NCBI GenBank assembly: GCA_017304505.1
Contig: JAFKKQ010000325.1
Span: 1-13,246, forward strand
DNA from: Hyphomicrobiales bacterium
Lineage (GTDB): Bacteria > Pseudomonadota > Alphaproteobacteria > Rhizobiales > Xanthobacteraceae
Direction: 5' to 3'
Length of the DNA stretch: 13,246 nt
The position numbers were made by a program, and so were the translations under genes. Below the pieces are notes generated by a model, which saw only the letters and a list, made by a program, of their open reading frames with translations, had not been told where the DNA came from and searched no databases. This document shows positions 7,445 through 13,246 of this stretch, piece by piece (position 1 is the stretch's first letter; every line of letters starts with the position of its first letter).

Positions 7445-8419
7445 ATGCGGCGAATCGCCATGACATTGACTCTGGGCGTCCTGATTGCAGCCTGCGCGTT
7501 GCCCACGGCACGCGCTGCCGACTATCCGAATCGACCCATCCGCATGGTCGTGCCCTACCCGGCAGGTGGCGTGCTCGACAGCTCGGCGCGCATTATCGGC
7601 CGCAAGCTCGGCGAATATCTCGGCCAGCAGATCGTCATTGACAACCGTCCGGGCGCCAGCGGAACGCTGGGCGATGCCGTGGTCGCACGGGCCGAACCCG
7701 ACGGCTACACGCTGCTGCTGACATCCGGCGATTTCATCATCATGCCGTCGCTCGTTCCGGCCATGAGTTTCGATCCATACAAGGATCTCGCGCCGATCGC
7801 GCTAGTCGGCAGCACGCCGATGCTCGTGGTCGCCAACATCAACGCGCCGTTCAACAACGTGAAGGAACTGATCGCGGCCGCGAAAGCCGCGCCGGGCTCC
7901 ATCGGCTATTCGTCGCCCGGAGTGGGCACCATTAACAATGTCGCCGGCGAATGGCTCGCCCATGCCGCCGGCATCAAGCTGCTCCACGTTCCCTATCGCG
8001 GCGGCGCGCCAGCCGCAAACGGCGTGGCGGCGGGCGATGTGCCTCTCGGTTTCATCACGCCATCCTCGGCACTGTCGCTGCTCGCCGCCAAGCGCGTCAA
8101 GGTGATCGGGCTGACCGGCAAGCGGCGCCCGGAATATGCCCCACCGTCATGGCCGACGCTGGCGGAAAGCGGGATCGATATCGATTCTGTCCTTTGGAAC
8201 GGCGTCTTCGCCCCCGCGGGCACCCCGGCGGCCGTTCTCGACCGGCTCGGCAAGGAGCTGACGCGCGCCGCCCACGACCCCGAAATCCGCGAGGCCCTCA
8301 ACAAGGCCGGCATCGACGCCGAGAGCATCGTTCAACCGGCCTTCGGAGAGCGCATCCGCTCCGACGCCGCACGATACAAGGACATCATCGAGAAAACCGG
8401 CATCAAGATCAGCCGCTGA
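7445..8419 (+). CDS. Bug/TctC-family tripartite tricarboxylate transporter substrate-binding protein (second copy)
   Basis: This is a paralogue of the preceding gene with exactly the same length (324 aa) and about two-thirds identical residues by eye, the product of an old tandem duplication. ATG at 7445 follows GGAGA at 7434-7438. The ligand loop PYPAGGVLD is at 37-45; NRPGASGTLGD, SPGVGTINNVAGEW and VPYRGGAPA follow. The two copies differ around the second ligand region (SSPGVG against GIPGIG, APAANGVAAGD against AQLVNSVAAGD), which suggests different ligands. The leader peptide contains I14-A15-A16-C17, a relaxed lipobox that the first copy lacks, so this copy may be lipid-anchored; the ordinary cut at ARA/AD (24/25) is also available. 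The GST gene follows after 48 nt, so the two are probably co-transcribed. Confidence 0.93.
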   Translation: MRRIAMTLTLGVLIAACALPTARAADYPNRPIRMVVPYPAGGVLDSSARIIGRKLGEYLGQQIVIDNRPGASGTLGDAVVARAEPDGYTLLLTSGDFIIMPSLVPAMSFDPYKDLAPIALVGSTPMLVVANINAPFNNVKELIAAAKAAPGSIGYSSPGVGTINNVAGEWLAHAAGIKLLHVPYRGGAPAANGVAAGDVPLGFITPSSALSLLAAKRVKVIGLTGKRRPEYAPPSWPTLAESGIDIDSVLWNGVFAPAGTPAAVLDRLGKELTRAAHDPEIREALNKAGIDAESIVQPAFGERIRSDAARYKDIIEKTGIKISR

Positions 8420-8467
8420 CCGCCGTTTGGCGTCGGCAAAGGTCCGCTATCAGCCCCAAGGGTATTC

Positions 8468-9280
8468 ATGAGCGATCTGATCCTCTACGACTTCGGCAAC
8501 TCGGTGTGCTGCCAGAAGGTCCGCATCACGCTGGTCGAGAAGGGGCTGACGTGGCAGGCGCGCCGGGTCGACCTGTTCAAGACCGAGCAATATGACCCGG
8601 ACTATCTCAAGCTCAATCCCAAGGGCGTCGTGCCGACGCTGGTGCACAACGGCACGCCGATCATCGAATCCACGCTGATCTGCGAATATCTCGACGAGAC
8701 GTTCCCCGATCCGCCGCTGATGCCGAAGGACCCGGCCGGGCGCACGCGCATGCGGCTGTGGAGCAAGTTCGTCGACGAGGGCCTGTTCGACGGTGCGACG
8801 GAGCTGAGCTTCTCCGCCATGTTCCGCGAACGCATGCGAACGATGCCGGCGGAGTTGCGCGAGAAGCGGTTTCGCAACGTCGGCGACCCGCGCCGAACGG
8901 ACCGCTTCAAATCGACCTACGAACATGGCGTGCAATCGCCGTTCGTGCTGCACGCCATCGCCGCCTACGAGCGGGCGTTCAAACATCTGGAGGCGACGCT
9001 GGCGGAGGGCGGCCCCTGGATCCTCGGCACGCGGCCGACACTCGCCGACATCAACCTGATGCCGTTTGCCGCCCGGCTCGATTATCTCGGCCTGCTCGAT
9101 GTCTGGACAGGCGACCGCCCCCGCGTGCGCGACTGGTGGGCCCTGGCGAGCGACTGGCCGAGCTTCAAGAAAGGGCTGCGCGATCTCATTTCGGAAACCG
9201 AGTTCGCTGAGATGCGCAGCCACGGCCCTAAAATCCGCGACCAGGTGGCGGCCCGGCTTGCCGAGCTGCGAGGGCTTTGA
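8468..9280 (+). CDS. Glutathione S-transferase family protein, LigF/beta-etherase-like
   Basis: This is a cytoplasmic glutathione transferase of 270 aa. ATG at 8468 is preceded by AAGGG. The thioredoxin-like N-terminal domain (about 1-82) shows YDFGNSVCCQKVRITLVEKG, with S12 and C14 in the region that activates glutathione, a cis-proline at VPTL (P56) and the glutathione-binding E67-S68 (IIESTLICEYLDETFP). The helical domain follows, with RMRLWSKFVDE, and later GTRPTLADINLMPFAAR, the conserved helix-6 cap motif. IESTxICEYLxxxFP and the R-W-KxVDE spacing resemble the lignin beta-aryl etherase LigF of Sphingobium (about 257 aa), as recalled rather than aligned. Real beta-etherase activity is unproven. 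It lies 48 nt behind the second Bug gene. Confidence 0.9.
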   Translation: MSDLILYDFGNSVCCQKVRITLVEKGLTWQARRVDLFKTEQYDPDYLKLNPKGVVPTLVHNGTPIIESTLICEYLDETFPDPPLMPKDPAGRTRMRLWSKFVDEGLFDGATELSFSAMFRERMRTMPAELREKRFRNVGDPRRTDRFKSTYEHGVQSPFVLHAIAAYERAFKHLEATLAEGGPWILGTRPTLADINLMPFAARLDYLGLLDVWTGDRPRVRDWWALASDWPSFKKGLRDLISETEFAEMRSHGPKIRDQVAARLAELRGL

Positions 9281-9471
9281 CCGCCCCTGCTCGCGGCCTC
9301 CGACCCAAACAGCGCACGGGGCAAAAGCGGGCCGGGGCGAGACTCATCGTCATGGCGCGACCGCGTGGGACCATGCCCGCACGATCCAGTTCCATCAGCG
9401 ACGAGGCGCATCCGTTCACCGATCGGTTTGGCGTTACGGCGGTTGATGCTGCACCGGCCCCATACACCAGC

Positions 9472-9477
9472 TATAAT
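9472..9477 (+). promoter_or_regulatory. Consensus -10 element (TATAAT) of the M24 gene
   Basis: TATAAT is a perfect -10 hexamer in an otherwise G+C-rich gap. No good -35 lies 16-18 bp upstream; TTGATG at 9443 is 23 bp away, too far. Transcription would begin near 9484, giving a leader of about 39 nt that includes a run of eight C (9490-9497). This fits translation from 9523. Confidence 0.4.
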
Positions 9478-9510
9478 GACGCGAAAGCGCCCCCCCCTAT
9501 TCGAAGTTGC

Positions 9511-9516
9511 GAGGAG
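9511..9516 (+). promoter_or_regulatory. Ribosome binding site deciding the M24 start
   Basis: GAGGAG stands 6 nt before ATG at 9523. The same reading frame is open back to a TTG at 9277 that overlaps the GST stop, but that extension has no family similarity and lies partly upstream of the likely promoter, so 9523 is preferred. Confidence 0.75.
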
Positions 9517-9522
9517 CAAGTC

Positions 9523-10827
9523 ATGGACGACATCACCAAGCGCGAACCGCGCACCATCCGCGCTGAGGACGTCAATCCGCGCTACAACTGGGGCCGCCAC
9601 CTGCCGGCGCTCGGCACAATGGGCGTCGACTTCGAGGAGCGCGTCGACTACCGCCGCCTGCAACGCTACCGGCTGGCGCGCGCACAACAGGCATTAGAGG
9701 CATCCGATCTCGGCGCGCTCCTGGTGTTCGACGTCAACAACATCCGCTATCTCACCTCGACCAAGATCGGCGAATGGGAACGCGACAAGCTCTCGCGCTG
9801 GGCGCTGCTGCCGCGCGGCGGCGAGCCGATCCTGTGGGACTTCGGATCGGCGGCCGTCCACCACAAGCTCTATTCGCCGTGGCTCGACCCGGCCAATTGC
9901 AAGGCCGGCCTCGTCGGCCTGCGCGGCACCGTCGATCCGTCGTTCGGCCTGATGAAGCACCACGCCGAGGAGTTGGCCTCGATCCTGAAGTCGGCCGGCG
10001 TCGCCAACATGCCGCTCGGCGTCGACATCATCGAACCGCCGATGATGTTCGAGTTGGAGAAAGCCGGCCTCAAGGTGAAGGACGGCCAGCAGGTCATGCT
10101 GGAGGCGCGCGAGATCAAGTCGGCGGACGAGATTGCGCTGCTGAACCGCGCCGCCGCGATGGTGGATGGCGCCTATCATCTCATCCACGAGCAGCTCAAG
10201 CCGGGCGTGCGCGAAAACGACATCGTGGCCGAGGTCAACAAGTTCCTCTACACACACGGCTCCGACGATGTGGAAGCGATCAACGCCATTTCCGGCGAGC
10301 GATGTAACCCGCATCCGCACAACTTTACCGATCGGCTGATCCGTCCCGGCGATCAGGCGTTCTTCGATATCCTGCAGTCGTTCATGGGCTACCGCACCTG
10401 CTACTACCGCACCTTCAACGTCGGCCGTGCCACCGACTCACAGCGCGACGCTTACAAGCGGTGCCGCGAATGGCTCGACAAGGCGATCGAACTGATCAAG
10501 CCCGGCGTCTCCACCGACACGGTCGCCAGCGTCTGGCCGAAAGCCGAGGAATTCGGCTTCCCTGACGAGTTGTCCGCATTCGGGCTACAATTCGGCCACG
10601 GTCTCGGCCTAGCTTTGCACGAGCGGCCGATCATCAGCCGCGTGGTCTCGATGGATCATCCGACCATCATCAAGGAGGGCATGGTGTTCGCGCTTGAAAC
10701 CTATTGCCCGGCGAGCGACGGCTACTCCGCCGCCCGCATTGAGGAGGAGATCGTGGTGACCGACAAGGGTCACCGGATCATCTCGCTGTTCCCGGCCGAA
10801 GAGTTGCCGATTGCAGCGAGATACTGA
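9523..10827 (+). CDS. M24-fold (prolidase/creatinase/DddP-like) protein with an altered metal site
   Basis: This 434-aa protein has the two-domain pita-bread architecture of aminopeptidase P, prolidase, creatinase and the DMSP lyase DddP. The N-terminal domain (about 35-210) includes LGALLVFDVNNIRYLTSTKIG, split as FDVNNIRYLTS, a motif typical of the creatinase-type N-domain. The catalytic domain begins near MLEAREIKSADEIALLNRA. Metal ligands expected are Asp, Asp, His, Glu, Glu. D282 (FFDILQ), H359 (FGHGLGLALHE), E392 (FALET) and E407 (ARIEEE) are present, and the auxiliary H366 too. The second Asp, which should be 11 residues after the first, is C293 (GYRTCYYRTF). The reaction is therefore uncertain: a metal-free creatinase-like hydrolase, a mononuclear lyase or a peptidase are all possible. 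There is no signal peptide. It follows the GST gene by 242 nt and has its own -10. Confidence 0.9.
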   Translation: MDDITKREPRTIRAEDVNPRYNWGRHLPALGTMGVDFEERVDYRRLQRYRLARAQQALEASDLGALLVFDVNNIRYLTSTKIGEWERDKLSRWALLPRGGEPILWDFGSAAVHHKLYSPWLDPANCKAGLVGLRGTVDPSFGLMKHHAEELASILKSAGVANMPLGVDIIEPPMMFELEKAGLKVKDGQQVMLEAREIKSADEIALLNRAAAMVDGAYHLIHEQLKPGVRENDIVAEVNKFLYTHGSDDVEAINAISGERCNPHPHNFTDRLIRPGDQAFFDILQSFMGYRTCYYRTFNVGRATDSQRDAYKRCREWLDKAIELIKPGVSTDTVASVWPKAEEFGFPDELSAFGLQFGHGLGLALHERPIISRVVSMDHPTIIKEGMVFALETYCPASDGYSAARIEEEIVVTDKGHRIISLFPAEELPIAARY

Positions 10828-10932
10828 TCAGGTGGCGCACCACCCGCGCATCGCCGGAGCCTTTGCACGCCAGGGGCTGCCGATGCCGGGACATTCCGCA
10901 AAACTCGAAAACCCACGGGGCGAGGAATCCGC

Positions 10933-11259
10933 GTGAAAAATGTCCTGAACCTTCCGTCCCGGCCGCTGCTGTACGCGGCGGCCGCAATTCTGATGGCGTT
11001 GGTGGCGACGGGCGGCACAAAGCCCGCCGCCGCGCAATCGGCCGATGCAGCCGACCTCTGCACACCCGATGTCATGCGGCTGTGCAGCGAGTTTGTTCCC
11101 GATGCCGATCGCATCGTCGGCTGCCTGAAGGCCAAGCGTCGCCAATTGAGCCCCCGCTGCCTGGCCGCGCTGTCGCCCGGAAAATCGACGGCATCGAAAA
11201 AAGCGTCGTCGAAGTCCTCCAGGTCGTCCCACCGGGTGAAATCCAAGAGACATCAATAA
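10933..11259 (+). CDS. Small secreted four-cysteine protein with a basic tail
   Basis: This is a 108-aa protein of unknown function. The GTG start at 10933 follows GAGGA at 10922-10926. Residues 1-34 look like a signal peptide (hydrophobic 12-25, cut near AAA/Q). The mature part has C43, C51, C64 and C76 in the pattern LC-x7-C-x12-C-x11-C with I61-V62-G63-C64-L65 and L72-S73-P74-R75-C76. This resembles one cysteine-rich GLG1-type repeat (Pfam Cys_rich_FGFR), short periplasmic versions of which occur in rhizobia. Residues 79-108 are almost only S, K, R, A and H, a highly basic tail that may bind envelope polyanions or nucleic acid. The stop codon lies inside a 16-bp tandem repeat. A small hairpin (GGTGG-CGCA-CCACC, 10831-10844) lies between it and the M24 gene. 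Confidence 0.72.
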   Translation: MKNVLNLPSRPLLYAAAAILMALVATGGTKPAAAQSADAADLCTPDVMRLCSEFVPDADRIVGCLKAKRRQLSPRCLAALSPGKSTASKKASSKSSRSSHRVKSKRHQ

Positions 11260-11281
11260 CAAGAGACATCAATAACAAGAG
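11245..11281. repeat. 16-bp tandem duplication spanning the stop codon
   Basis: AAGAGACATCAATAAC occurs at 11245-11260 and again, identically, at 11261-11276, followed by the first five bases of a third copy. The TAA stop at 11257-11259 is in the first copy, so the duplication does not change the protein. Perfect identity suggests recent replication slippage. Confidence 0.85.
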
Positions 11282-11329
11282 CCGGGCCGTCCGCCGCCGG
11301 TAACGGCCTGGCGCGGGGCAACGCCCGCA

Positions 11330-11347
11330 CTGTCATGAATGTGTCAT
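11330..11347 (+). promoter_or_regulatory. Pho box (PhoB-binding site) upstream of the phytase-like gene
   Basis: CTGTCAT-GAAT-GTGTCAT consists of two 7-bp direct repeats with an 11-bp period, agreeing with the enterobacterial/rhizobial Pho box consensus (CTGTCATAWAWCTGTCAY) at 16 of 18 positions. It ends 10 bp before a CTATAG -10 element, the standard spacing at which PhoB replaces the -35 contact. The downstream gene encodes a secreted phytase-like protein, a fitting member of a phosphate-starvation regulon. Confidence 0.75.
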
Positions 11348-11357
11348 CGGGGCGAAC

Positions 11358-11363
11358 CTATAG
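11358..11363 (+). promoter_or_regulatory. -10 element of the phytase-like gene; nearly leaderless transcript
   Basis: CTATAG (or TATAGT one base later) sits 10 bp after the Pho box. Transcription should begin near 11370, only about 2-3 nt before the ATG at 11373. No Shine-Dalgarno sequence is present, consistent with leaderless translation. The element lies in the loop of a perfect 7-bp inverted repeat (CGGGGCG 11348-11354, CGCCCCG 11366-11372). Confidence 0.5.
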
Positions 11364-11372
11364 TCCGCCCCG

Positions 11373-12686
11373 ATGGACCCCCTCAGACTGATCCGTGGAC
11401 TGGTCGTTTCAGCCATCGCGCTCGGTGGAACAATTCACACCGCAACCGCGAACGCCGCCGATCTCTCCGTTCGCATCTATAGCGGCGACGATACCCTGCT
11501 CCGCATCGGCCCGGCTTTGTTCGAAGGCGGCAAAACGCTGAACCTCAGCGTCGGCATCGGCAGCAGCGCGTTCCGCCGGTCCGACGATCCACCAAACGTG
11601 TTGTGGACGCTCGGCGACCGCGGCCCCAACATCGCCTGCGGCGACATGAAGGCCACCACGGGTGTCGAACTCACCTGTCGCGACGTGAAGAACGGCCGCG
11701 TCTATCCCACGCCATCCTACGCACCCTCCATCTATCGCGTGATGCTGCTGGATGACGGCCGCTTCCGCGTCACTGACGTCATCACGCTGAAGGACCGCGA
11801 CGGCGTCCCGCTCAACGGCATGCCCAATCCGACACGCACGGCAACCACCGAGACGCCGCTCGACGGCGCCGGCAAGCGTCTGCAACAGGATCTCCGCGGC
11901 ATCGATGCCGAAGGCCTGGTACGGCTCGCGGATGGGTCGTTCTGGATCAGCGATGAGAACGCGCCTTCGATCGCGCACTTTTCAGCCGACGGCCAGCTGA
12001 TCGCTCGCCATGTTCCGGCCGGCACGGAAACGGAGTTCGCCGCCGCGCCCTACCAAACTCTCGGCAGCCTTCCGACGATCCTCGCCAAGCGTCAGGCCAA
12101 CCGCGGCATCGAGGGGCTCGCCATTTCTCCCGACGAGCGCTTCCTCTATTTCATTTTGCAGAACCCGCTCGCCAACCCCGACCAGGCTGCCTACGCGGCG
12201 GCACGCAACACGCGCCTGTTCAAGATCGAGCGCGCCTCGATGCGTGTCGTCGGCGAATATGTCTACACGCTCGACGATCCCCGGAGCTTCCGCCGCGATC
12301 CGTCACGCAAGCAGAGCGATCCGCGCATCAGCGAATTGATGGCCTTGGACGAAGATCGCCTGATCGTCCTGGAGCGCACCGAACGAACGACCAAGCTCTA
12401 CGAGATCGAGCTTGCGGGCGCGACGAACATCCTCGGCAGCCGCTGGGACGATGGCGCGACACGGCCGACCTTGGAGCAAAGCGAGTTGACGGCCATCGCC
12501 GTCATGCCCGTGACCAAGACGCTGCGCCTCGACACGGCCGACCACCCCGAGATCGCCGGCAAGACCGAGGGCATGGCGCTTCTCGGCGACGGCGCTCTCG
12601 CGCTCATCAACGACGACGATTTCGGCATTGGCGGCGAGCGCACGCAGATCGCGGTCGTCCGTGGCACCGTCATCGCGCGGAAATAA
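11373..12686 (+). CDS. Secreted esterase-like/phytase-family protein (Phytase-like, PF13449 type)
   Basis: This is an exported beta-propeller-like protein of 437 aa, in the usual range. Residues 1-28 form a signal peptide (R5, R8, then LVVSAIALGG, cut at ANA/AD). Family motifs appear in order: IGSSAFRR and LWTLGDRGPN near the N-terminus, IDAEGLVRLADGSFWISDEN in the middle, GIEGLAISPDERFLYFILQN, then ELMALDEDRLIVLERT, and TEGMALLGDGALALINDDDF near the end. Acidic clusters (DEN, NDDDF) are probable calcium or metal sites. The family is annotated as having esterase-like activity related to phytase, but biochemical proof is scant. The Pho box upstream favours a role in phosphate scavenging from organic phosphate. 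No ATG or SD-supported start exists downstream that would keep the signal peptide, so 11373 is firm despite lacking an SD. Confidence 0.9.
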   Translation: MDPLRLIRGLVVSAIALGGTIHTATANAADLSVRIYSGDDTLLRIGPALFEGGKTLNLSVGIGSSAFRRSDDPPNVLWTLGDRGPNIACGDMKATTGVELTCRDVKNGRVYPTPSYAPSIYRVMLLDDGRFRVTDVITLKDRDGVPLNGMPNPTRTATTETPLDGAGKRLQQDLRGIDAEGLVRLADGSFWISDENAPSIAHFSADGQLIARHVPAGTETEFAAAPYQTLGSLPTILAKRQANRGIEGLAISPDERFLYFILQNPLANPDQAAYAAARNTRLFKIERASMRVVGEYVYTLDDPRSFRRDPSRKQSDPRISELMALDEDRLIVLERTERTTKLYEIELAGATNILGSRWDDGATRPTLEQSELTAIAVMPVTKTLRLDTADHPEIAGKTEGMALLGDGALALINDDDFGIGGERTQIAVVRGTVIARK

Positions 12687-12688
12687 GC

Positions 12689-12703
12689 GCCGGGCAACCC
12701 GGC
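12689..12703 (-). terminator. Hairpin between convergent genes, candidate terminator
   Basis: GCCGGG (12689-12694) and CCCGGC (12698-12703) form a perfect 6-bp stem with a CAA loop. It lies 2 nt after the phytase-like stop and directly abuts the stop of the minus-strand gene. On the minus strand it is followed by GCTTATTTCC, moderately T-rich; on the plus strand no T run follows. It may serve both genes, with the minus direction better supported. Confidence 0.45.
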
Positions 12704-13246
12704 CTACTGGCACATCGCGCGGCTGATGAACGTGACCGTCTTGCAGGTGTCGCGCGATTCCTGACCGATCAGCGCCTTCACCGGGCATTCCTCGGCCGAG
12801 GTGAAATCCATGCTCTTGCCCGACGCATAGCCGTGCCTGCGGCACAGCGCCTGCGCCGCGCTCAGGCAATCGGGCGCGCCGTTGGGCGCGGCGGCGCAGC
12901 GTTCGCGTCCATCGATCATCCGCCCCGCCGGCAGCTTGGGCATCGCATCCGCCGCGTTCTTGCCGGCGGCAGCCGCCTTGTCGGTGAAATCCTTGCTATT
13001 GGAGGCGGCCTCGTCACCAATGCTGTCCATGCGCTGCTTGGCCCCACGCACGTGGTCGCGGATGTCCGTAAGACCCCGATCGACCCAGCGGCCGACAGCT
13101 TCGAACAGGCCAGGCTTGTGGCTGGCTCGCGGCAACGTCGGCGTGGCGGATCCCGGCGCGACCGGTTCCGACTGAGGCAGCGCCGATTGGGCCGGGGTCG
13201 ATTGAGCCGGGGTCGATTGAGCCGGTTCCGATTGAGTGGGCGCCCA
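12704..13246 (-). CDS. Six-cysteine protein with Pro/Gln/Ser repeat linker (5' part outside window), unknown function
   Basis: I do not recognise this gene. It stops at 12704 (TAG) and is open to the right edge, 180 codons visible, so the N-terminus and any signal peptide are outside. The visible part begins with a low-complexity linker of pentapeptide-like units (TQSEP, AQSTP, AQSTP, AQSAL, PQSEP). A helix-prone segment follows (LFEAVGRWVDRGLTDIRDHV, then AKQRMDSIGDEAASNSKDFTDKAAAAGKNAADAM). The C-terminal domain has six cysteines (RC, DC, LC, EC, TC, MC), probably three disulfides, which together with the linker suggests a periplasmic or surface location. A TTG at 13135 could start a shorter protein, but it has no clear SD and the upstream frame is plainly coding-like. 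It is convergent with the phytase-like gene. Confidence 0.75.
   Translation of the reverse strand, partial: WAPTQSEPAQSTPAQSTPAQSALPQSEPVAPGSATPTLPRASHKPGLFEAVGRWVDRGLTDIRDHVRGAKQRMDSIGDEAASNSKDFTDKAAAAGKNAADAMPKLPAGRMIDGRERCAAAPNGAPDCLSAAQALCRRHGYASGKSMDFTSAEECPVKALIGQESRDTCKTVTFISRAMCQ
13170..13244. repeat. 15-bp tandem repeat encoding the PQS linker
   Basis: Five imperfect 15-bp units start with GA[CT]TGA/GATTGG: 13170-13184, 13185-13199, 13200-13214, 13215-13229 and 13230-13244. Units two and three differ by one base (GATTGGGCCGGGGTC, GATTGAGCCGGGGTC). Each encodes five residues on the minus strand, so copy-number change keeps the frame. The array may continue past the edge. Confidence 0.8.

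Noticed and set aside
9277..9522. N-terminal extension of the M24 protein from a TTG overlapping the GST stop
   Set aside because: No family similarity, no ribosome site, and it contains the TATAAT element and a C run; ATG at 9523 has GAGGAG in place.
10831..10844. GGTGG-CGCA-CCACC hairpin as the M24 terminator
   Set aside because: Only five base pairs and no T run; too weak to call.
13170..13244. CRISPR-like array
   Set aside because: Units are 15 bp, contiguous without spacers and in frame with a coding sequence; this is a protein-coding tandem repeat.

Overview
The window looks like chromosome of a high-G+C alphaproteobacterium of the Bradyrhizobium/Rhodopseudomonas group. This is inferred from codon use, from the stock of ABC-type and tripartite-type solute-binding proteins, and from an aromatic acid-CoA ligase beside a branched-chain-amino-acid-type transporter. 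It is densely coding: no gene-free stretch exceeds 300 bases (the longest are about 240), and no tRNA, rRNA, CRISPR array or insertion sequence is visible.

Left third, minus strand (1-4799), read right to left: a benzoate-CoA ligase family gene (4799-3168), a LivK-like periplasmic binding protein (3132-2010), a strong intrinsic terminator (1992-1954), then livH (1772-855) and livM (858 to the left edge, incomplete), the last two overlapping by ATGA. This reads as an uptake-and-activation unit for an aromatic acid. The binding protein is broken: about 50 nt are missing in its middle and the frame shifts.

Divergent region (4800-4897): a good minus-strand promoter whose -10 and spacer are overlapped by a perfect TGCA-ended palindrome, a plausible repressor operator for the ligase gene.

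Middle, plus strand (4898-10827): a short MetE/EaCoMT-like zinc methyltransferase, two tandem Bug-type solute-binding proteins of identical length (324 aa), a LigF-like glutathione transferase, and an M24-fold metalloenzyme in which one of the five metal ligands appears replaced by cysteine. The set resembles a small catabolic locus of unknown substrate.

Right end: a small secreted four-cysteine protein (10933-11259), then a secreted phytase/esterase-like protein (11373-12686) preceded by a near-consensus Pho box placed 10 bp before a -10 element, so close to the ATG that the mRNA should be essentially leaderless. Convergent to it is the C-terminal part of a six-cysteine protein with a Pro/Gln/Ser pentapeptide-repeat linker (12704 to the right edge).

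The main points of interest are the Pho-box promoter of the phytase-like gene, the TGCA operator, the altered metal site of the M24 protein, and the deletion in the binding-protein gene.
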